Part shown: piece by piece, positions 1 to 7,517 of the stretch
Layout: every line of letters starts with the position of its first letter
Position numbering within the stretch: the stretch's first letter is position 1
NCBI GenBank assembly: GCA_002705485.1
Contig: PAGT01000030.1
Location: 2,552 to 26,635, forward strand
Direction of reading: 5' to 3'
DNA: 24,084 nt
Source: Flavobacteriales bacterium
GTDB taxonomy: Bacteria; Bacteroidota; Bacteroidia; Flavobacteriales; Flavobacteriaceae
Position numbers and translations under genes: made by a program
Notes under the pieces: generated by a model
What the model was told of the DNA's origin: nothing
The model's input: only the letters and a program-made list of their open reading frames with translations
Databases searched by the model: none

Positions 1-2115
1 AAAGAAAAAAATACAATATTAGTAAATGAAAATATTTTTAATAGTTTAAATTTAAACTTAAATGAAAAAATAAAAATTCAGGATCAAATATTCACTGTAA
101 TAGGAGTTATAAAATCTGTACCAGATGTTAGTGGCTTTGTGGCATTTGGAGATTTTGCTATTGCAGGAAAACAAACTCTAAATCTTTTAAAATTAAATAA
201 TCTAGGCAGTTTTTTAAATTACGAATATAAAGTTAAATTTAAGCAAAACGATAATATAAAAACAACAAGAGACAATATAATTAAGATTTTTAAAAAAGAT
301 GATAAAGTTCAAATCAGATACCCGGAAAACTCAGCGAGTGGGCTAAAAAGGGTTATAAATAATTTTTCCCAATTCTTGTCTCTCGTATCAATTAGCGCAA
401 TGCTAATAGCAGGTATTGGAATTTCAAATACTTTACTGTCATTTGTAAACAAGAATAATATGTCTATAGCTGTCAAAAAAGCATTAGGATTTAATTCGAG
501 TATTATTAAATCTATTTATTATGTTCAATTATTTATTTTACTTATTGTTGTTTGTATATGTGCATATGTATCTAGTTTTTTTTTAGTTCCAATTGTCGGT
601 TTTTATTTAAGTGAAAATCTTGGTCTAAATATCGAACCTATCTTTTCGTTTTTAAATTTTACAAGAATTTTTTTGGTAGGACTACTAGTGCTAACCATTT
701 TTTCTATACCAACAATAAATGCCATAGAACAAGTAAAAGCATCAAGTTTATTTAAAAATGTATTCCAAAGTTTAAAATTTAAATATACAAAAAAGTCATC
801 TGCTATAAGCTTAATATTTTTATCAATACTAATCTCGATTTTTATATTTGGCTCTGACAAACCTATTATTAGTTTAGCTTATTTTGGTGCTTTTTTTATT
901 TGTTTGTCTATATTTTTTTTATTATCTAAAGTAATAATATTATTTTTAAATAAATTTAAAAATAATCCTAATATCTCTTTTAAAGTCAGTATAAAAAATA
1001 TTACTCAATCTAAAGGTATTACCCCGATAACAATTATGTCATTAGGGTTAGGTGTAACATTACTATTTACTTTAGCATTGGTGGGAGAAAATTTTAAACG
1101 AGAAGTTTCTAAGTCTATACCAGAAATTGCCCCAGATTTTTTCTTCATTGGTATACAAAATAATGAACGTGAAATTTTTTTAAGAAAAATTAAACAAATG
1201 GACAATAACGCTAATGTTGAGGTCGTTCCAATCGTCTCTCATGCATTAGAGAAAATTAATGGTATTGACCCGAAAACTTATATATCACCTCAAAATAACA
1301 GCTATTGGGTCATTGAAAGTGAGAGAAGATCGTCATGGGCTGATGAAATTCCAGTGGATAATCCTCTAACTGAGGGTGTTTGGTGGGATTTGACTCAGCC
1401 GGATAAATTGCAAATATCTTTAGACGCTCAAGTGGCTAGAGATTTTAATGTAAAATTAGGAGATATTTTTACTCTTAACATTTATGGAAAAAAGATAGAG
1501 GGCGAAGTCAAAAGTTTTAGAGCTGTTGACTACCGTGACTTATCGATAAATTTTGCTATGTTATTTAATCCACAGTTTGCAAGCAATATACCTCATGAAT
1601 ATTTGGCGACTGCTAAGTTTTCAAATAAAAATAAATTTGAAGAAACTAAATTATTAATTACACTTCCAAGTTTATCTATAATTAAGATAAAAGATTACTT
1701 ATCAAAAGTAACAAATGTATTGAACAAAGTATTTGTTGCAGTAATATTAATTTCTTCAATCACAATAATAATTGGGTTAATTGTGATTTCTAGTGCAGTA
1801 ATTGTTCAAGGAAAAACTAAAGAATTTCAAAATTTAATCTTTAAAATATTAGGTTTTTCAAGAAAAGAAGTGATAATTTCTGTCATTATTGAATTTTTAT
1901 TAGTTTTTTCTTCAATAATTTTAATCGCAATTTTATTTGCAATTATTGGGTCTTATTATGTAATAGAGGATATTTTTAATTTAACATGGGAGATAAATTT
2001 AAATTTGATTATAAATATTGGTTTAGGCATTGGAGCAATTACTTTAATTTTAATAATGTCCACAAATTACAAATATTTAAGTCCTAAGGTTTATCCGCTC
2101 ATAAGAAATCAATAA
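1..2115 (+). CDS. FtsX-family ABC transporter permease (YbbP-like), 5' end cut by window edge
   Basis: The frame is open from base 1, so the gene begins outside the window and 704 codons are visible; the GTG at 139 is internal. The first ~110 residues resemble a MacB-type periplasmic domain. A hydrophobic cluster follows (SISAMLIAGIGISNTLLSFV and further helices), then a second extracytoplasmic domain rich in Asp, Trp and Pro, and four more helices near the C-terminus (for example VAVILISSITIIIGLIVISS). The order soluble domain, helices, soluble domain, helices, and the ending LSPKVYPLIRNQ, fit the large duplicated FtsX/YbbP permeases. These work with an ATPase (YbbA/LolD-like) that would lie upstream, outside the window. 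The family is linked to lipoprotein or lipid movement across the envelope; the substrate here is unknown. It converges on folD with 8 bases between the stops. Confidence 0.85.
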   Translation, partial: KEKNTILVNENIFNSLNLNLNEKIKIQDQIFTVIGVIKSVPDVSGFVAFGDFAIAGKQTLNLLKLNNLGSFLNYEYKVKFKQNDNIKTTRDNIIKIFKKDDKVQIRYPENSASGLKRVINNFSQFLSLVSISAMLIAGIGISNTLLSFVNKNNMSIAVKKALGFNSSIIKSIYYVQLFILLIVVCICAYVSSFFLVPIVGFYLSENLGLNIEPIFSFLNFTRIFLVGLLVLTIFSIPTINAIEQVKASSLFKNVFQSLKFKYTKKSSAISLIFLSILISIFIFGSDKPIISLAYFGAFFICLSIFFLLSKVIILFLNKFKNNPNISFKVSIKNITQSKGITPITIMSLGLGVTLLFTLALVGENFKREVSKSIPEIAPDFFFIGIQNNEREIFLRKIKQMDNNANVEVVPIVSHALEKINGIDPKTYISPQNNSYWVIESERRSSWADEIPVDNPLTEGVWWDLTQPDKLQISLDAQVARDFNVKLGDIFTLNIYGKKIEGEVKSFRAVDYRDLSINFAMLFNPQFASNIPHEYLATAKFSNKNKFEETKLLITLPSLSIIKIKDYLSKVTNVLNKVFVAVILISSITIIIGLIVISSAVIVQGKTKEFQNLIFKILGFSRKEVIISVIIEFLLVFSSIILIAILFAIIGSYYVIEDIFNLTWEINLNLIINIGLGIGAITLILIMSTNYKYLSPKVYPLIRNQ

Positions 2116-2123
2116 ATATTATT

Positions 2124-2969
2124 TTATTTTTGTGATCTTTTAAAGCACTCAACAGTATTTTTTAATAAACATGCAATTGTCATTGGACCAACACCGCCAG
2201 GCACAGGAGTTAAAGCGCTTGCAACTTTTGATACTTGATCAAAGTCTACATCACCAACTATACCCTTGTCTGTTTTATTAATTCCAACATCAATTACAAT
2301 TGCTCCTTTTTTTACCCAGTCTCCTTTAACTAATTCAGGTATACCAACAGCAGCGACAATTATATCTGCCTCTAAACACTCAGCTTTTAAATCTTTTGTT
2401 TTTGAATGCGTAATTGTAACAGTGCAATTCTCTCTCAATAAAAGCTGTGTCATCGGTTTTCCGTTTAAGTTTGATCTCCCAACTATTACAGCTTTTTTCC
2501 CATTTAGGTTTGGCTCAACTTTTTTTATAAGTAAATAACAGCCTAATGGAGTACAAGGAACTGAGCTTTCATAACCAGATGACAAATTTCCAACATTCAT
2601 AGGATGAAAACCATCAACATCCTTACTAGGATGAATAGTTTCTATAACTTTTTGTTTATCAATATGTTTAGGAAGAGGTAATTGAACTAAAATTCCTGAA
2701 ACTGTATCATCTTTATTTAAATCTCCTATTTTTTCCAAAATAGTTTTCTCCTCAACTGTGTCTGGGTATTTGATAACATCAGATTTTAATCCAACTTCGA
2801 CTGCAGATTTTTCTTTATTACGAACATAAATTTGACTAGGTGTTAGATCGCCAATTAAAATTACCGTTAACCCAGGTGCTTTGTTATATTTAGACTTAAG
2901 CTGAGCGACCTCGTTTTTGAGTTCATTTCTTAATTCGGCAGCCTCTTTTTTTCCGTCAATTAAATTCAT
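2124..2969 (-). CDS. folD: FolD, bifunctional methylenetetrahydrofolate dehydrogenase / methenyltetrahydrofolate cyclohydrolase
   Basis: 281 aa, full length for FolD. It interconverts 5,10-methylene-THF, 5,10-methenyl-THF and 10-formyl-THF in the cytosol with NADP, supplying one-carbon units, including the 10-formyl-THF used by PurH encoded later in this window. Visible motifs: the active-site region YVRNKEKSAVEVGLKS with the conserved Tyr and Lys, QLPLPKHID, KDVDGFHPMNVGNL, the Rossmann signature VGRSNLNGKPMTQLL, and the C-terminal LTPVPGGVGPMTIACLL. It is the last gene of the minus-strand run hemC-hemD-mscS-yggT-folD; its ATG lies 6 bases after the yggT stop, so co-transcription is likely. 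Confidence 0.97.
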   Translation of the reverse strand: MNLIDGKKEAAELRNELKNEVAQLKSKYNKAPGLTVILIGDLTPSQIYVRNKEKSAVEVGLKSDVIKYPDTVEEKTILEKIGDLNKDDTVSGILVQLPLPKHIDKQKVIETIHPSKDVDGFHPMNVGNLSSGYESSVPCTPLGCYLLIKKVEPNLNGKKAVIVGRSNLNGKPMTQLLLRENCTVTITHSKTKDLKAECLEADIIVAAVGIPELVKGDWVKKGAIVIDVGINKTDKGIVGDVDFDQVSKVASALTPVPGGVGPMTIACLLKNTVECFKRSQK

Positions 2970-2975
2970 AGATAT

Positions 2976-3266
2976 TTAAAAAATCACTGGTGCGATATAA
3001 ATCTTCATACACATTTCTATAAACCATAGCAACAATAGAAGTATTACTGGAGAGATGTCAAATGCACCCAGGTTTGGTAGAAAACCTCTAATTACATTTA
3101 AAATTGGGCCCGTTAAACGATAAGTAAATTCTAAAATTGAGTAAACAAATCTGTTTGAGGTATTTAAAACATTGAAAGCTACAAGCCAGCTTATTACGAC
3201 GTTTGCAATTACAACATAACTATAAAGTTTAATAATTTGCAGCACTAAATAGAATAATGCTATCAT
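2976..3266 (-). CDS. YggT family integral membrane protein
   Basis: 96 aa with two long hydrophobic segments, at about residues 4-30 (including VVIANVVISWLVAF) and 68-95 (DISPVILLLLLWFIEMCMKIY). Between them lies the typical YggT centre: a Gly-Pro-Ile segment followed by an Arg and a Pro (GPILNVIRGFLPNLG). YggT proteins are small inner-membrane proteins of uncertain role, reported near cell-division or osmotic-stress genes in various bacteria. The ATG overlaps the stop of the mscS-type gene by four bases (ATGA), pointing to translational coupling with the channel gene. Function in this organism is not known. Confidence 0.85.
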   Translation of the reverse strand: MIALFYLVLQIIKLYSYVVIANVVISWLVAFNVLNTSNRFVYSILEFTYRLTGPILNVIRGFLPNLGAFDISPVILLLLLWFIEMCMKIYIAPVIF

Positions 3267-4348
3267 TTTTTTTCTACATAGATTGACTGACTTGGAAAGG
3301 CAAAAGATGCACTATTGGTTTCTACAATTTCTTTTATTGCTAAAGCAAGTCTTTCCTTCACTTGAAGGTATTCACTCCAACGATTTGTTTTAGTGAAACA
3401 CCTAACATACATGTCAATTGAGCTATCCGAAAATTTATCAATCCTAACAGAAACACCGACAGATACGTTAAAATCATCGTGATTATTTATGTAATCTTCA
3501 ATTTCATTTCTAATCTTTTTTAATTGATCTACTGTAGTGTCATACTGCAAAGTTATAATCCAACTAATTAACCAATTTGTTTTTTGACTCACATTAATTA
3601 CAGCGTTCTCCGCAAATTGAAAATTTGGAATAATAGCTAATGATTTATCAAATTTTCTTATAACTGTTGACCTAAAACCTATTTTCTCAACTATGCCTTC
3701 GATAATTCCCTCTACAATTATCCAATCACCAATCTTAAATCTTTTCTCTACCAAAACCAAAATTCCTGAAATAAGATTTTTGAATAAATCTTGAGCCCCT
3801 AAAGCTACTGCAACACCAAATAATCCTAAGCCCGCTATTATAGGACCAATCTTAATACCCCAGAGTTCGAGAACTGCTGCAGCACCTAAAATAAAAATTA
3901 AAATTTTGAGAGATTTTATTATCCAACCTATCAATTCTCTTGTTAATAATTTATCCAATCCACTTAGTACATAAGATATTGGTTCAATAATTTGGTGAAT
4001 TGTCCAAAATAATAAAATTGTTATCAACGTTCTATTTATATTATCTATAAAGGATCTTGTTTCCTCAGCGAAAGTTATATAATAGCTTGCAAAGAAAAAG
4101 CCTAATACAATTGGTAAAAACTTTGCAGGACCATCCATAGCTTTTACAAAAGTATCATCAAGCTTGTTTGTGGTTTTCTGTGATATAATTTCAAGTTTTT
4201 TTATAATTAGCTTACTTATCAAGCCCCTAAAGATTAAAAATATAAAAAAAATTCCGAGTCCTACCAAAATTTGAAAAAAATCAACTCCAATTATTCCTTT
4301 TTTCCAAACGGACAAAAAAAGTTCCTTAAAATTATTAAAAATATCCAT
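3263..4348 (-). CDS. MscS-family mechanosensitive ion channel
   Basis: 361 aa. The N-terminal ~140 residues hold several hydrophobic helices. The pore helix and beta-domain entry are diagnostic: GLGLFGVAVALGAQDLFKNL, then ISGILVLVEKRFKIGDWI, close to the MscS TM3 and post-TM3 signature of Gly/Ala-packed residues. The following ~60 residues (IVEGIIEGIVEKIGFRSTVI, then NFQFAENAVINVS) match the MscS beta domain, and the C-terminal third is the mixed alpha/beta cytoplasmic cage. The expected role is release of solutes on hypo-osmotic shock at the inner membrane. It lies 2 bases after the hemD stop and overlaps yggT by 4 bases. It could belong to a small-conductance subfamily other than MscS proper. 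Confidence 0.92.
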   Translation of the reverse strand: MDIFNNFKELFLSVWKKGIIGVDFFQILVGLGIFFIFLIFRGLISKLIIKKLEIISQKTTNKLDDTFVKAMDGPAKFLPIVLGFFFASYYITFAEETRSFIDNINRTLITILLFWTIHQIIEPISYVLSGLDKLLTRELIGWIIKSLKILIFILGAAAVLELWGIKIGPIIAGLGLFGVAVALGAQDLFKNLISGILVLVEKRFKIGDWIIVEGIIEGIVEKIGFRSTVIRKFDKSLAIIPNFQFAENAVINVSQKTNWLISWIITLQYDTTVDQLKKIRNEIEDYINNHDDFNVSVGVSVRIDKFSDSSIDMYVRCFTKTNRWSEYLQVKERLALAIKEIVETNSASFAFPSQSIYVEKK

Positions 4349-4350
4349 AA

Positions 4351-5049
4351 CTAAATTTTATATAAAAAAAACTCCTCTTCACCAGGATTAAATAAAAATA
4401 TTTTTTTCCATTTTATTTCATTTAAAACAGAAGAAGTTTTTTCACCAATACACATTAGATTAGTGTTCATCCAACAGTCAACTAGTTCGTATTTTTTTAT
4501 AATGTTTAACAAACTTTTCGCGCTATTTTCTGAATAGACATAAATAATATCGGGCATATTGTCTCTTAATTCATTAATAAATTCATTAGTAAAATTTTCA
4601 ATATTTTCAACTCTGTAATTTACAATTCTATCTACTTGGTAATCCTCATCAGTTAATTGTTTCTGTAAATTTGATGAAATAATTTCACCGCTCACATATA
4701 GAAGACGTCCTATTTTTTTGTCGTAATTTTGTAAAATTATTTCCTTTAAGTTTTGTACATTTCCATCAGCAGCATATATATTTTGGAAGCCTCTTTTTAA
4801 AGCATGTTTTTCTGTTGATGAACCTACGCAAAAACAATAATTAGATTTATCTACTTGTTTGGTATCAAGAAATTTTACAGCGTTTGCGCTTGTAAAGATG
4901 ATTCCAGAATAATTCGTAAAATTAATATCTTTAACATTTAATTTACTTATTTTTATTACTGGAAGATGAGAAATATTATGTCCTTGAGATTTAAATTTTT
5001 GGATTAATTCTTTCGTATCATCTAATGGTCTTGTTAGCATTATGTGCAT
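4351..5049 (-). CDS. hemD: HemD, uroporphyrinogen-III synthase
   Basis: 232 aa, slightly short but within the family's range. It cyclises hydroxymethylbilane to uroporphyrinogen III with inversion of ring D. Sequence conservation in HemD is low. The call rests on the N-terminus (MLTRPLDDTKELIQKFKSQG, then HLPVIKI), the IIFTSANAVKFL segment, the later IIYVYSENSAKSLLNII segment, and position one base after hemC. Two starts are possible, Met1 and Met4 (MLTRP); the upstream ATG almost abuts the hemC stop and is kept. HemC and HemD act consecutively, so the adjacency supports the function. Confidence 0.88.
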   Translation of the reverse strand: MHIMLTRPLDDTKELIQKFKSQGHNISHLPVIKISKLNVKDINFTNYSGIIFTSANAVKFLDTKQVDKSNYCFCVGSSTEKHALKRGFQNIYAADGNVQNLKEIILQNYDKKIGRLLYVSGEIISSNLQKQLTDEDYQVDRIVNYRVENIENFTNEFINELRDNMPDIIYVYSENSAKSLLNIIKKYELVDCWMNTNLMCIGEKTSSVLNEIKWKKIFLFNPGEEEFFLYKI

Positions 5050-5050
5050 A

Positions 5051-5962
5051 TTATTTTTTATAATTTCCTTTTGACTGTAATTTAAGTTTTTTTCCTACTT
5101 CTTTTCCAGTTTTTTCAGATTCTTTTAATTCGCTACTAGCCTCACAAAAAAACCTCGTATTACCATCTATCGAAAAAAGTTCTGCCGTGATAAATAATTT
5201 TTTTTCACGAATTTCAGATGTTACTCCTACTGCAGTTTCACAATCTCCATCCAATACTTTTAAAACTTCTCTTTCAGCGTTAACAAGCATTCTTGTTTCG
5301 CTATGGTTAATTTTCTCTAAAAATCCAAGCATTTCCCCATCATTTATTCTACATTGAATTGCTATTGCACCTTGTCCTGCGCTTGGAATTAATTCTTTGA
5401 CTGAAAACTCTTGAGTAATTTCTTTTTCCAAATTTAATGAACTTAATCCGGCTTTAGAAAGTATAATTGCATCATATTCCCCAGATTTTAATTTTTTTAT
5501 ACGTGTGTCTACATTTCCTCTAATAAGCTTAAAATTTAAATCTTTCCTTTTTCTTTTTAATTGAAATTCTCTTCGAAAAGATGATGTTCCAATTATTGAT
5601 CCTGGTGCAAGTTCATTGAAATGTTTTTTAGTATTACTGATCATAACTTCATTTGAATTATTTCTTTTCAAAAAACAATTAATTTTTAAGCCTTCTGTAT
5701 TATTGCATGGTAGGTCTTTTAATGCGTGAACAGCAATATCAATTTTATCATTAACAAGTTCTTCCTCAATATTCTTAGAAAATAAACCTTTTCCGCCCAA
5801 TTCACTCAATCTCACTTTTAAGTTATTGTCGCCCGATGTATTAATTTTTTTAATTATTATTTCTCCATCATAGAATTTCTCAAATTCATTTTTAACTTTA
5901 TCAGCATAAATTAACGCCAATTTGCTAGATCTAGTTCCAATAACTATTTTGTTTCTTTTCAT
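5051..5962 (-). CDS. hemC: HemC, porphobilinogen deaminase (hydroxymethylbilane synthase)
   Basis: 303 aa, full length. It polymerises four porphobilinogens into hydroxymethylbilane on a dipyrromethane cofactor. Clear motifs: IGTRSSKLALIYADKV at the N-terminus, GGKGLFSKNIEEEL, DIAVHALKDLPC, IGTSSFRREFQLKR, LIRGNVDTRIKKL, IPSAGQGAIAIQ, and LDGDCETAVGV, where Cys241 is the predicted cofactor-attachment residue. It is the first gene of the minus-strand run and is divergent from tsaD across a 57-base AT-rich gap, which must hold promoters for both. That gap has TATA-like hexamers on both strands but no convincing -35 boxes. The hemC/tsaD divergent arrangement is, from memory, common in Alphaproteobacteria. 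Confidence 0.97.
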   Translation of the reverse strand: MKRNKIVIGTRSSKLALIYADKVKNEFEKFYDGEIIIKKINTSGDNNLKVRLSELGGKGLFSKNIEEELVNDKIDIAVHALKDLPCNNTEGLKINCFLKRNNSNEVMISNTKKHFNELAPGSIIGTSSFRREFQLKRKRKDLNFKLIRGNVDTRIKKLKSGEYDAIILSKAGLSSLNLEKEITQEFSVKELIPSAGQGAIAIQCRINDGEMLGFLEKINHSETRMLVNAEREVLKVLDGDCETAVGVTSEIREKKLFITAELFSIDGNTRFFCEASSELKESEKTGKEVGKKLKLQSKGNYKK

Positions 5963-6019
5963 ACAAGTACACTATATTGCATAGTTATAGTTTAGTAGTT
6001 GAATAAAGAAAAAAAAAAT

Positions 6020-7090
6020 ATGTTAAAAAAACCTCTAATTATGGGAATAGAAACAAGTTGCGACGAGACTGCAGCCTCCATAATTCAAGACGATAATTCT
6101 GGTATACCAAAAATATTGTCTAATGTTGTTTCAAGTCAATTTGATGTACATAAAGATTTTGGAGGAGTAGTGCCTGACTTAGCAGCAAGATCACATGCTG
6201 AAAAAATTGATTTAATAGTTGAAGAAGCTCTAATTAAAAGCAAAAAGGAAATAAAAGAAATTGATGCATTTGCAGCAACTGCGGGTCCTGGATTGATAGT
6301 TTGTTTAACAGTTGGACTTAATTTTGCGAAAGCCGTGTCTTTATCACTAAACAAACCGTTTATTGGTGTAAATCATTTAGAAGGGCATGCTTTAAGTCCA
6401 AAATTGCATACAAATTTGCATTATCCTTATTTATTATTTCTTATTTCTGGAGGTCATACTCAATTTTTAATCGTAAATAGTTTAGGTAATTATACTCGAA
6501 TTGGAACTACTATAGATGATGCTATTGGAGAGGCTTATGACAAAACTGCTAAGCTTTTAGGCATAGAGTTTCCTGGAGGACCGAAGGTTGAAACACTTGC
6601 AAAAAAAGGTGATCCTAATAAATTTAAATTACCTTTACCAATTATAAATAAAGGTGGATGTAATTTATCTTTTGCAGGTTTAAAAACAGCGGTTCTAAAG
6701 ATTGTAAAAAATATAAGGACAGATCAAGATAAGTTTGACTTGGCAGCTTCTTTTCAAAATACTATAGAAAAAATAGTTATAAAAAAAACACAATTAGCAT
6801 TTGATGAATACTTAAAGTTAAATAATAAAAAAAGAGATTTTGTGGTTGCCGGTGGCGTTGCGGCTAACAAAGGTTTAAGAAAAAAAATAGAGGAGTTATC
6901 ATATAAAAATAAATTTAATATAATTTTTCCTACTTTAGATTTGTGTGGAGATAATGCTGCTATGATTGGAATGGTTGGCCTAGAGAAATATAAGATAGGA
7001 GAGTTTAGCAAACATGATTTTAAAGTAAATCCAAGATGGCAATTGGATGAAAATGCTAAATTTTTAAAGGGTGCGGGAGTGATTTTATAA
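6020..7090 (+). CDS. tsaD: TsaD, tRNA N6-threonylcarbamoyladenosine (t6A) transferase subunit
   Basis: 356 aa from the ATG at 6020. An in-frame TTG at 5999 would add only MNKEKKN, and an ATG at 6041 would give MGIETSCDET, the usual family N-terminus; 6020 is a compromise. TsaD transfers the threonylcarbamoyl group to A37 of ANN-reading tRNAs, with TsaB, TsaC and TsaE. Motifs: GIETSCDETAASI, the metal-binding HLEGH (His119 and His123), LLFLISGGHTQFL, IDDAIGEAYDKTAKLLG, FPGGP, LSFAGLKTAV, VAGGVAANKGLR and the C-terminal PTLDLCGDNAAMIG. The stop overlaps the next start as TAATG. Older name gcp/ygjD. Confidence 0.96.
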   Translation: MLKKPLIMGIETSCDETAASIIQDDNSGIPKILSNVVSSQFDVHKDFGGVVPDLAARSHAEKIDLIVEEALIKSKKEIKEIDAFAATAGPGLIVCLTVGLNFAKAVSLSLNKPFIGVNHLEGHALSPKLHTNLHYPYLLFLISGGHTQFLIVNSLGNYTRIGTTIDDAIGEAYDKTAKLLGIEFPGGPKVETLAKKGDPNKFKLPLPIINKGGCNLSFAGLKTAVLKIVKNIRTDQDKFDLAASFQNTIEKIVIKKTQLAFDEYLKLNNKKRDFVVAGGVAANKGLRKKIEELSYKNKFNIIFPTLDLCGDNAAMIGMVGLEKYKIGEFSKHDFKVNPRWQLDENAKFLKGAGVIL

Positions 7091-7506
7091 TGCAGTATTG
7101 GTTACTAAAATCTGAACCAAATGTTTGGTCTATTGATCAACAAGTAAAAGCTGGAAGCAAAGGTGCGATATGGGACGGGGTCAGAAATTATCAAGCAGCT
7201 AATAATTTAAAAAAAATGAAAGTGGGCGATCTTTGTTTTTTCTATCACTCAAATATAGGGAAAGAAATTGTTGGAATTGTAAAGATTATAAAAGAGGCTT
7301 TTATTGATCCTTCAGATAAAAAAAAGAGATTTGTTGCTGTCCAAGTTGCTTTTGTTACTAAATTTGAAGAATTTATAACTCTCAAAAACATCAAGAAAAA
7401 CAAGCATCTTAAAGATCTTCCATTAATAAAACAGAGCAGGTTGTCTGTTATGCAAATAGATTTTAAAAGCTGGAAAATTATTTTGAAGATGGGTAAAATT
7501 AAGTAA
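7090..7506 (+). CDS. EVE-domain protein
   Basis: 138 aa, a single EVE domain. The N-terminus MQYWLLKSEPNVWSIDQ and the following GAIWDGVRNYQAANNLKKMK, VGDLCFFYHS and EIVGIVKI segments are the standard family landmarks. EVE domains belong to the PUA-like/YTH-like fold and are thought to bind modified bases in nucleic acids; the ligand here is unknown. The gene overlaps tsaD by one base (TAATG), so it is probably made from the same mRNA by reinitiation. An EVE gene close to tsaD is, from memory, seen in other Alphaproteobacteria; the gpsA often expected between them is absent here. Confidence 0.93.
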   Translation: MQYWLLKSEPNVWSIDQQVKAGSKGAIWDGVRNYQAANNLKKMKVGDLCFFYHSNIGKEIVGIVKIIKEAFIDPSDKKKRFVAVQVAFVTKFEEFITLKNIKKNKHLKDLPLIKQSRLSVMQIDFKSWKIILKMGKIK

Positions 7507-7517
7507 AAAAAATTGCT

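Noticed and set aside
139..2115. GTG at 139 as the start of the permease gene
   Set aside because: The same frame is open to the left edge and encodes permease-like sequence before it, so the gene is truncated by the window.
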